DNA of 64,000 nt from Fimbriiglobus ruber (GTDB lineage Bacteria > Planctomycetota > Planctomycetia > Gemmatales > Gemmataceae), in contig NZ_NIDE01000020.1 in the NCBI RefSeq assembly GCF_002197845.1, positions 62,001-126,000 on the forward strand, read 5' to 3'. The notes beneath the pieces are model-generated. The model searched no databases and had not been told where the DNA came from. It saw only the letters and a program-made list of their open reading frames with translations. Each line of letters starts with the position of its first letter. Position 1 is the first letter of the stretch. Shown piece after piece: positions 48,640 to 58,994 of the stretch. The position numbers were made by a program, and so were the translations under genes.

Positions 48640-49569
48640 GAAACCATCTCAGAAAGTATAATGTACCAGGGCAGGAGGTTACGGGAAATCGCGGAGCGAG
48701 TGTATGACGGCGGACAGAGAATCGATCCTTCCGACGATCTGGGAGGTATCCGATGATTTATGGGCGAGGATCGAACCGATCCTTGCGGCGGCCTGGCCTC
48801 GGCGAGACCCCGTGGTCGGCATCACGCGGATTGGCGTAGGTGCCTGAACGGGATCATCTACCAGATGCGGACCGGGTGCCAATGGAATGCGTTGCCCAAG
48901 GTGCTGGGTGACGACAGCACGGTTCACCGTTGGTATCAACGCTGGTGTCGCTTGGGTGTGATGGAAAAGATCTGGGCGGATCTGGTCCAGACATGTGATG
49001 ATCTGGGGCAAGTCCATTGGGACTGGCAGAGCGCTGACGGGTGCATGGGGAAGGCCCGTCACGGCGGCGACCACATCGGCAAAAACCCAACGGATCGAGG
49101 GAAAAACGGGACGAAGCGGAGCATCGTGGTGGACGAACAGGGTGGACCACTGGGGGTGGTCATTGACGGGGCGAATCGACACGATGCGAAGTTATTGAAG
49201 GCGACGATCGAGGCGATCGTCATCGAGCGGCCGGATCCCAAAGAACACGAGCAACATCTGTGTTTGGATAAAGCGTACGATAATCCGTCCGGCCAGTCTG
49301 CGGCGAGTGAGGCCCAATACACCCCTCACATCCGCCGAATCGGCGAGGAGAAGACAACGGTCACGGCCAAGCACCCGGATGGCAAGCCGCGTCGTTGGGT
49401 GGTTGAGCGTACCCTGAGTTGGCTGAATCGTTGCCGAGCCATCTTGGTCCGTTATGCAAAAAACGGAAAGAATTATTTGGGCTTAGTCCAGTTAGCGTGT
49501 TCCTTGATCTGGTATCGTAGACTCTTCCGCCTCAATGGGTTAGGTTGACGCCTATTTTGAGATGGTTTC
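48640..49569 (+). mobile_element. IS5-family insertion sequence inside a CRISPR spacer
   Basis: A 930-bp element with inverted ends GAAACCATCTCA, flanked by TAA direct repeats (48637-48639, 49570-49572), which fits the short TNA targets of IS5-type elements. Excision would restore a 34-base spacer between the repeats at 48581 and 49584. Confidence 0.92.
48704..49548 (+). pseudogene. IS5 transposase, one frameshift
   Basis: The N-terminus starts at ATG 48704 (TADRESILPTIWEVSDDLWA) and runs out of frame. The body (RRCLNGIIYQMRTGCQWNAL, QSADGCMGKARHGGDH, DKAYD, VERTLSWLNRCRAILVRY) is in the next frame and ends at 49548. One extra C in the CCCC run at 48808-48811 would give the expected RRDPRGRHHADWRR. 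The DDE residues all lie in the second frame, where an internal ATG at 48760 could start a shortened product. It is probably inactive. Confidence 0.85.
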
Positions 49570-49904
49570 TAAGCCCGTGGGAAGTGCTCAACGCCTTTCG
49601 GCGTCACTGCGTTCATCACCCGGGGGTGCCGTATGGAAGCCCATCCAAGCAACCGGTGCTCAACGCCTTTCGGCGTCACTGCGTTCATCACGACGTGAAG
49701 CACCATCCCGGCTACGGCGGCACCATGTGCTCAACGCCTTTCGGCGTCACTGCGTTCATCACACGACCGTCCAGTCGGACACTTCCATCTTGTCGAGTGC
49801 TCAACGCCTTTCGGCGTCACTGCGTTCATCACGTACGCACTGGTCGGGGCCTGGGATTGAAACACAGGGTGCTCAACGCCTTTCGGCGTCACTGCGTTCA
49901 TCAC

Positions 49905-50768
49905 CTTCTGGTACTCGGTCCACGAGATATCCCGGCCACCGTGCTCAACGCCTTTCGGCGTCACTGCGTTCATCACTCGAACTCCACGTATTCGGGCTCA
50001 CTCATCGCGCAGTGCTCAACGCCTTTCGGCGTCACTGCGTTCATCACCGCGATCAGCTCCGCCATCAGCCCAACCAGGTCCGGGTGCTCAACGCCTTTCG
50101 GCGTCACTGCGTTCATCACGGAGCGTACGTCGTGGTCGACGACCTGGACCCCGGGTGCTCAACGCCTTTCGGCGTCACTGCGTTCATCACGCAGTAGCGG
50201 CCGATCTCCTCGGACTTCTCCGGCTGCTTGTGCTCAACGCCTTTCGGCGTCACTGCGTTCATCACGCCCGGCCGACGGTCGGGGTCGGCGGCGCCGTTGG
50301 GTGCTCAACGCCTTTCGGCGTCACTGCGTTCATCACCGAGCAAGTCGCATCCACAAAAAGACCGGTTGCGAGTGCTCAACGCCTTTCGGCGTCACTGCGT
50401 TCATCACGGGAACGGGGCGCCGCCGTAAGGTGCCCCGCAGACGTGCTCAACGCCTTTCGGCGTCACTGCGTTCATCACCCGGCCCCGCGACCCGAACGCC
50501 GAGACCGTCGAGGGTGCTCAACGCCTTTCGGCGTCACTGCGTTCATCACGACGACGCGAAAGACCTGGCCGCGGCGTCCCGGCAGTGCTCAACGCCTTTC
50601 GGCGTCACTGCGTTCATCACGTAGTCGGCCGCTGGCGGGGCCGAGGCGGCGACCCCCACGAGTGCTCAACGCCTTTCGGCGTCACTGCGTTCATCACGAG
50701 AAAAAACTACTCATTGAACTCCTCGACCGCGAGTGCTCAACGCCTTTCGGCGTCACTGCGTTCATCAC
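49905..50768. repeat. Spacer block that was duplicated to 55485-55990 (original copy)
   Basis: Spacers starting at 49905, 49977, 50048, 50479, 50550, 50621 and 50698 reappear in the same order at 55485-55990. Five further spacers (50120-50442) lie inside this copy only. Confidence 0.9.
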
Positions 50769-53700
50769 GACGCGTGGGTGAGTTTATCCTGACCCTTCGG
50801 GGTGTGCTCAACGCCTTTCGGCGTCACTGCGTTCATCACGCGAAAAGTGGCTCAAGGAAATGTGGGCCGTGACCGCGTGCTCAACGCCTTTCGGCGTCAC
50901 TGCGTTCATCACTTTAGTGGTGATTTGCACGAGATCACTCCCCCAACTGTGCTCAACGCCTTTCGGCGTCACTGCGTTCATCACGACCCATGGAAACAAC
51001 ACGATATCGGCCGATTGGATGTGCTCAACGCCTTTCGGCGTCACTGCGTTCATCACGGTCCAATAGCTCTCTGGCTTTCGCGCGCTCATCGTGCTCAACG
51101 CCTTTCGGCGTCACTGCGTTCATCACGGCACCGGAGCAGTTCGTCAGCCGGGTCGGGGCAAAGTGCTCAACGCCTTTCGGCGTCACTGCGTTCATCACGT
51201 CGTCGAGCCCGGCCACGTCCAGTTCCGCGGGTGGCGTGATCAACGCCTTTCGGCGTCACTGCGTTCATCACGTCGCGGCCGACGCGTGGCAGGCGGTGTT
51301 GCAGAAGTGATCAACGCCTTTCGGCGTCACTGCGTTCATCACGCCCCGGGGCCGTCCCCCGCGAGGTGGTCGACGCGTGCTCAACGCCTTTCGGCGTCAC
51401 TGCGTTCATCACGCGGCGGTGGCGGACATCATCGCCCTGGTCGGGGAGTGCTCAACGCCTTTCGGCGTCACTGCGTTCATCACACCGTCCATTTGTCGTT
51501 CGTCACCTTGCTCACTATGTGATCAACGCCTTTCGGCGTCACTGCGTTCATCACATTGCTCCAGCTGTGAGAGTGTCAGACCCACGTTGTGATCAACGCC
51601 TTTCGGCGTCACTGCGTTCATCACAGTGCCACGTCCAACCCGCTCGTCGCCCAACAGGAGTGATCAACGCCTTTCGGCGTCACTGCGTTCATCACTTTCA
51701 ACAGCAAACTAGTTTCACACCAATTCTCGAAGTGATCAACGCCTTTCGGCGTCACTGCGTTCATCACTCGCTCCAGACGGACGCTCGATCATTGTAGAAG
51801 TTGTGATCAACGCCTTTCGGCGTCACTGCGTTCATCACGCGTTTGAACTTGAAGCACTCGCGGGGCATTTCGTCGTGATCAACGCCTTTCGGCGTCACTG
51901 CGTTCATCACTCACGCTTAAATCGTGGATCACCATCGCCGATGAAGTGATCAACGCCTTTCGGCGTCACTGCGTTCATCACAGAGTGGAGCGGAGACATT
52001 GGCCAGAGTGGAGCAGAGTGATCAACGCCTTTCGGCGTCACTGCGTTCATCACCGCTTGGGAATCTTGTGCTGTAACGGACCCACATAGTGATCAACGCC
52101 TTTCGGCGTCACTGCGTTCATCACAATATCCTCGGCATTAGACGTAATATAATCCGCAGGTGATCAACGCCTTTCGGCGTCACTGCGTTCATCACCTTGT
52201 CGCCGAAGCTATCAGCACCCTTCTTCGCGGGGTGATCAACGCCTTTCGGCGTCACTGCGTTCATCACGCAAACGATAGCGTTCATCGTGCTGATTTTAAC
52301 AGTGTGCTCAACGCCTTTCGGCGTCACTGCGTTCATCACGAGCAGTTGGTCTACGCGGCGAACCCGAGCGAGATGTGATCAACGCCTTTCGGCGTCACTG
52401 CGTTCATCACCTCGACCCCGAACGCCTCTTCCAGCACGGCCAGGATGTGATCAACGCCTTTCGGCGTCACTGCGTTCATCACTCTTTTTCACCCACCATC
52501 TTTACGAGGTCTGACTAGTGATCAACGCCTTTCGGCGTCACTGCGTTCATCACGCCCCAAAGCCCCTTGCAAGGACAGGTTCTTCGCGTGATCAACGCCT
52601 TTCGGCGTCACTGCGTTCATCACCCAGAGCGACGGCCGCCCGTCGTCCCGCGGCTCGTGTGATCAACGCCTTTCGGCGTCACTGCGTTCATCACTCCTTC
52701 CACCCGAGAGAGAGTCCGAATGAGCCTCGAGTGATCAACGCCTTTCGGCGTCACTGCGTTCATCACGGTGTGGCGTTTCGGCTGCTCGGCAAGCTGACGG
52801 AGTGATCAACGCCTTTCGGCGTCACTGCGTTCATCACGCCGGTTCGGTCCAATCCCACCCCCCGAAACTCAGGTGTGATCAACGCCTTTCGGCGTCACTG
52901 CGTTCATCACCCCGACAACGCCTACCTGGGCACCATCCTCAACACGTGATCAACGCCTTTCGGCGTCACTGCGTTCATCACGGGATCGAGGCGGTCATGC
53001 CCCTCGACCTGTACCTGTGATCAACGCCTTTCGGCGTCACTGCGTTCATCACGTCCGATCCATTCCTTGTCCAGGGCGTCCTGGTCGAGTGATCAACGCC
53101 TTTCGGCGTCACTGCGTTCATCACTCTTGTGCTGCCTTCAAGTCAGCAGCACGAGCGTGTGATCAACGCCTTTCGGCGTCACTGCGTTCATCACGGGACG
53201 AATTCCGCAACTCGGATCCCATTGCGGAGTGATCAACGCCTTTCGGCGTCACTGCGTTCATCACCATGAGGGCCAGAACGCGACGGAGCAGCAGCTATTG
53301 TGATCAACGCCTTTCGGCGTCACTGCGTTCATCACACCACCGACCGCCGCTTTCGCTTCCGAGCTGCCGCGTGATCAACGCCTTTCGGCGTCACTGCGTT
53401 CATCACACCGCCAGCCTGACGTACCCCGTTGGTTCGGACGCGTGATCAACGCCTTTCGGCGTCACTGCGTTCATCACAATCCACTAGCGGGACAGCGACC
53501 GGGCAAAGAACGTGATCAACGCCTTTCGGCGTCACTGCGTTCATCACACCGGCGGATCGAATTGGCCGGTCTGGAGATCCAGTGATCAACGCCTTTCGGC
53601 GTCACTGCGTTCATCACCACGTTGCCGCTGGGCTCGGTCATACCACAGACGTGTGATCAACGCCTTTCGGCGTCACTGCGTTCATCACATCACTCGCTTC

Positions 53701-55484
53701 CGAATCAGCGTGTTGAGGAACCAGTGATCAACGCCTTTCGGCGTCACTGCGTTCATCACCCGCCGTCGGAACCCAATTCCCGCCCGATGCCAAAGCGTGA
53801 TCAACGCCTTTCGGCGTCACTGCGTTCATCACAATTGGGACAGGTGGGGCAGTCGGTACGATCACGGCGTGATCAACGCCTTTCGGCGTCACTGCGTTCA
53901 TCACCCCGTACCGAACCCGCCGACTCCAGCGGCCGGCAGGTGATCAACGCCTTTCGGCGTCACTGCGTTCATCACACGGTGTAGCCTTCCTTCGACTTCT
54001 GACGAACCAAATGTGATCAACGCCTTTCGGCGTCACTGCGTTCATCACGGTCACACCGAGCTGGATATGACGAGGCGGTACTTGGTGATCAACGCCTTTC
54101 GGCGTCACTGCGTTCATCACGGATACACCAGTCCACTTCCAGCCGTGCCCGTGGCTGTGATCAACGCCTTTCGGCGTCACTGCGTTCATCACACGGCCGG
54201 GGAACTTGCGCTCGAGCCACCAGATCAGGTGATCAACGCCTTTCGGCGTCACTGCGTTCATCACCGTATACTACTGGCTTAGTCGACAAGGTGGATGTGT
54301 GTGATCAACGCCTTTCGGCGTCACTGCGTTCATCACGTTAGGCGTGCAGTTGGACATAAACGTGAAACCCAGCGTGATCAACGCCTTTCGGCGTCACTGC
54401 GTTCATCACATCGTGATCCCGTTCAACCGGCACGGGCCGTCGCCCAGTGATCAACGCCTTTCGGCGTCACTGCGTTCATCACGTCATCACCTTCTGGGCA
54501 GCCGAATTTGTGCCAAAGGTGATCAACGCCTTTCGGCGTCACTGCGTTCATCACACGGCACGATGACCGGCTTCTCCCGCTCGTAAAGGTGATCAACGCC
54601 TTTCGGCGTCACTGCGTTCATCACTCTTCCTCTTCTTCGTCTTCCCCGCCATCGTCGTGTGATCAACGCCTTTCGGCGTCACTGCGTTCATCACCTGATC
54701 GATGACGACGCGTTGGAAGTTCTCAAAGCGGCGTGATCAACGCCTTTCGGCGTCACTGCGTTCATCACTCTCACCAGTCCGGAACGGGATAAGTGGGAGG
54801 CTTGTGATCAACGCCTTTCGGCGTCACTGCGTTCATCACCTCTTGATCCCTGCCGGAACCTGTTGCCACGTATACGCGTGATCAACGCCTTTCGGCGTCA
54901 CTGCGTTCATCACCGGGCCGCGTCGTGGACTGGACCTGTACCCGTGAGGTGATCAACGCCTTTCGGCGTCACTGCGTTCATCACAATGCCTTGCGGAACG
55001 GCACCCGCGCGGCCGTCCCGTGATCAACGCCTTTCGGCGTCACTGCGTTCATCACGCTGCGTAGTCGGCCAAGAGTTGCCGGATTTTGATGTGATCAACG
55101 CCTTTCGGCGTCACTGCGTTCATCACCTTGCCGCTGCAAACCCTATGAGCGCCGAGACCGTGTGATCAACGCCTTTCGGCGTCACTGCGTTCATCACATT
55201 CGGTCGATGCTCGTCGGTTTTTGGGGGGGGGTTGTGATCAACGCCTTTCGGCGTCACTGCGTTCATCACGTTAGCGTAATCCGAAAGCCGTCGATAATCC
55301 ACCAGTGATCAACGCCTTTCGGCGTCACTGCGTTCATCACAAAGCGGCATTAATCACGGACGGTGCCTTAGATATGTGATCAACGCCTTTCGGCGTCACT
55401 GCGTTCATCACTTCACTACCGGCCAGTCGTACCCTCGCCCGTTCATCTGTGATCAACGCCTTTCGGCGTCACTGCGTTCATCAC

Positions 55485-55990
55485 CTTCTGGTACTCGGTC
55501 CACGAGATATCCCGGCCACCGTGCTCAACGCCTTTCGGCGTCACTGCGTTCATCACTCGAACTCCACGTATTCGGGCTCACTCATCGCGCAGTGCTCAAC
55601 GCCTTTCGGCGTCACTGCGTTCATCACCGCGATCAGCTCCGCCATCAGCCCAACCAGGTCCGGGTGCTCAACGCCTTTCGGCGTCACTGCGTTCATCACC
55701 CCGGCCCCGCGACCCGAACGCCGAGACCGTCGAGGGTGCTCAACGCCTTTCGGCGTCACTGCGTTCATCACGACGACGCGAAAGACCTGGCCGCGGCGTC
55801 CCGGCAGTGCTCAACGCCTTTCGGCGTCACTGCGTTCATCACGTAGTCGGCCGCTGGCGGGGCCGAGGCGGCGACCCCCACGAGTGCTCAACGCCTTTCG
55901 GCGTCACTGCGTTCATCACGAGAAAAAACTACTCATTGAACTCCTCGACCGCGAGTGCTCAACGCCTTTCGGCGTCACTGCGTTCATCAC
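55485..55990. repeat. Duplicated spacer block within the CRISPR array (condensed copy)
   Basis: Seven spacers identical to those of 49905-50768 stand here consecutively, separated by GTGCTC-type repeats in a neighbourhood of GTGATC-type repeats. At the joint the fourth spacer has one extra C, which marks the point where five spacers are absent. Confidence 0.9.
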
Positions 55991-58429
55991 AACGCGACAG
56001 CCGTCAGTGCCAAAGCAAAACGCTTGTGATCAACGCCTTTCGGCGTCACTGCGTTCATCACCTGTAACCCGGCCAGCTCTTGCGCTTCCCGGGCCGGTGA
56101 TCAACGCCTTTCGGCGTCACTGCGTTCATCACCAGTACCAGGAAGGTGCTGCGTGTCCTGGTGTGTGGTGATCAACGCCTTTCGGCGTCACTGCGTTCAT
56201 CACCGCACTCAACGGAACATTAACGCGACAAGGCTATTGTGATCAACGCCTTTCGGCGTCACTGCGTTCATCACGGGATCAAACCGCTGCTGACCGCCCA
56301 CCCGGTCACGTGATCAACGCCTTTCGGCGTCACTGCGTTCATCACCCAGTACACGCACTACCTGATTACGTGGTCCTACGAGTGCTCAACGCCTTTCGGC
56401 GTCACTGCGTTCATCACGGTGATCATCTCGGCTTTCCATCGCCCAGCTTCGTGTGATCAACGCCTTTCGGCGTCACTGCGTTCATCACAACGCTCGTCTC
56501 GCCGGCCTGATCGATTGGGATGCGTGATCAACGCCTTTCGGCGTCACTGCGTTCATCACTCGCGTGACGGCGTTCGGCCAGTTCTTCGACCAAGTGCTCA
56601 ACGCCTTTCGGCGTCACTGCGTTCATCACGGGGCGATGAGGGGGCCAGCCTGACCGGGTACTAGAGTGCTCAACGCCTTTCGGCGTCACTGCGTTCATCA
56701 CCGGCTGGGCGGCAAGGGGAAGCGGGGGAAGATCGGGTGCTCAACGCCTTTCGGCGTCACTGCGTTCATCACACTGACTTCCAATGGCGTACAGCGCGTT
56801 TCCGCCACGTGTGCTCAACGCCTTTCGGCGTCACTGCGTTCATCACGGGCAAACGCGAACAGAACGGATAGCGGCGGGGGGTGCTCAACGCCTTTCGGCG
56901 TCACTGCGTTCATCACGAAAACAGCGAGCATGTCGGTGTCGCGACTCACAAGTGCTCAACGCCTTTCGGCGTCACTGCGTTCATCACGTCCTCGTACGTC
57001 CCGCCGCAAACGAACGACGTGTGTGCTCAACGCCTTTCGGCGTCACTGCGTTCATCACCCTCCACCAACCGTTGGCCACTGGCCCGGAGGCGGAGTGCTC
57101 AACGCCTTTCGGCGTCACTGCGTTCATCACCCCTGGGCGTACGCTACCATGACCTTGCGATCGAGGTGCTCAACGCCTTTCGGCGTCACTGCGTTCATCA
57201 CTTGACTCGCGGTAATAGCCGCGTCGGCGGTGTCCCGTGCTCAACGCCTTTCGGCGTCACTGCGTTCATCACACCGTATCACCGAACTGAAAGCCAGTTC
57301 TAACGGTGGGTGCTCAACGCCTTTCGGCGTCACTGCGTTCATCACACTCAGTTCCTGCGAAACGCGATCCTGCCGGCTGAAGTGCTCAACGCCTTTCGGC
57401 GTCACTGCGTTCATCACCCGTCGATGAAGTTCGCGGCGGCCCGGCCGACCGGCCCGTGCTCAACGCCTTTCGGCGTCACTGCGTTCATCACGGGGCACTT
57501 GCCCCGGTTTTTTTGTCCGGGTAGGTGTGCTCAACGCCTTTCGGCGTCACTGCGTTCATCACCCCGCGATCAACACGCCCGGCAACGGGTCGGGCATGTG
57601 CTCAACGCCTTTCGGCGTCACTGCGTTCATCACACTGGGTGAGGAGTTGCGGCGACTGTTCACGGTACATGTGCTCAACGCCTTTCGGCGTCACTGCGTT
57701 CATCACACCGCCGTCGCGCTCCCGCACATGATCCACTGGAGGTGCTCAACGCCTTTCGGCGTCACTGCGTTCATCACGGTGGCGAAGTGACGCCAGAGGC
57801 CAGCATGTCACCTGTGCTCAACGCCTTTCGGCGTCACTGCGTTCATCACTTTCGAGCAAAATCCCGCCCCCGGTGTCGACCTTGGTGCTCAACGCCTTTC
57901 GGCGTCACTGCGTTCATCACCATGTTGGCCGGGTCAACGGCGACGATCAGCACCGGGTAACCTACGTGTGCTCAACGCCTTTCGGCGTCACTGCGTTCAT
58001 CACATCATTTCCGCTGTCTGGCGATGCACCATCCACGAGTGCTCAACGCCTTTCGGCGTCACTGCGTTCATCACAAGGAGGTTGAAACGTGCAAGACGAC
58101 GGCAAGCTGTGCTCAACGCCTTTCGGCGTCACTGCGTTCATCACGGGGCACCCTACGTTCGCGAGGAAGCGAGTCGGTGGTGCTCAACGCCTTTCGGCGT
58201 CACTGCGTTCATCACAAGACCAACGCCGTCGCTCCTGCCCGCGACCACGCGTGCTCAACGCCTTTCGGCGTCACTGCGTTCATCACGTGGTGTAACCGCC
58301 GGCGCCGCCGGTGAGGGTGTTGTGCTCAACGCCTTTCGGCGTCACTGCGTTCATCACCATTCCGACAGACCGGCAGATGAACGACCTGTCCGTGTGCTCA
58401 ACGCCTTTCGGCGTCACTGCGTTCATCAC

Positions 58430-58678
58430 CGCACACGTTACAAACTCTGGCCCTGTAACGAATTATCCCACCTCCTTTCAAGGTTCCCGATGCCACAGCC
58501 TCGGGAAGTCCATTCAGCAACCGGCTTCGGGGCCGTTTCCCTGAAAAATAAGGGTATTTCGTCGATCATGCACCGACATACGTTGTCAAAGATCGGTAGC
58601 CCGGCCTCGGGGCATGGGTTAGGGCCGGTTGGCCCCGTTCTGTCCGTCGACACGCGTCGGTGCGTGATTCGGTCGCCG
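58430..58678 (-). promoter_or_regulatory. CRISPR leader
   Basis: This gap of about 250 bases between the last perfect repeat and the cas2 stop has A/T-rich segments such as TTATTTTTCAGGG on the minus strand. It is placed where a leader is expected if the array is read on the minus strand, away from cas2. The leader boundaries and promoter boxes could not be fixed. Confidence 0.6.
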
Positions 58679-58978
58679 CTAGACGATTTCGTGCCGCGGC
58701 GGCCGGTCCGTCCACTCCGGCGGGCGTTCGCTCCCGTGGATCCCCACGATACCGTCCACACACGTCCCGCACAACGGGATGAGCATCACGTCGTCATCGC
58801 GGTCCAGCCGTTCGGTCAGCTCCCAGCGGAGCCGTTCCACTTCCCGACCGGTCAGCCAGCACCGGAACACCGAATACTGGACCCGGTGGCCATACCCCTC
58901 CATGTGCTTCGCGCACTTTCGCAGCCGGTCGGGGTTGTGGACGTCGTAGCACACCAGCCACCACTTGGCGTCGGACAC
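58679..58978 (-). CDS. cas2: CRISPR-associated endoribonuclease-fold protein Cas2
   Basis: 99 residues, normal for Cas2. The N-terminal beta strand with the conserved Asp (WWLVCYDVHNPDRL) is followed by VQYSVFRCWLTGREVERLRW and the strand VMLIPLCGTC. It would dimerise and bridge two Cas1 dimers in the spacer-integration complex. The ATG lies 16 bases after the cas4-cas1 stop, so it is the last gene of the operon. The leader and array follow directly. Confidence 0.95.
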   Translation of the reverse strand: MSDAKWWLVCYDVHNPDRLRKCAKHMEGYGHRVQYSVFRCWLTGREVERLRWELTERLDRDDDVMLIPLCGTCVDGIVGIHGSERPPEWTDRPPRHEIV

Positions 58979-58994
58979 GGGACCACCTCACGGG

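Larger units (their letters stand above)
46566..58429 (-). CRISPR. CRISPR array, about 136 repeats of 36 bp, interrupted by two insertion sequences
   Basis: On the plus strand the repeat starts GTGCTCAACGCCTTTCGGCG and ends TCACTGCGTTCATCAC. Spacers are mostly 34-41 bases. I counted 136 repeats by hand, including two degenerate ones at the low-coordinate end (46566 and 46637). Array direction is inferred as minus: degenerate repeats lie at the far end, the other end abuts a leader and cas2, and on the minus strand the hairpin ACGCC-GAAA-GGCGT has a GNRA loop and leaves an eight-base handle TTGAGCAC. A second repeat variant, GTGATC instead of GTGCTC, fills most of 51.2-56.6 kb. One repeat (48509) has a T-to-A change near its end. 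Confidence 0.98.

Noticed and set aside
46463-58544. Long open frames across the CRISPR array on both strands, some over 350 codons
   Set aside because: They arise from the repeat being open in several frames, and their translations are the repeat read over and over. There is no ribosome site or protein-like composition.
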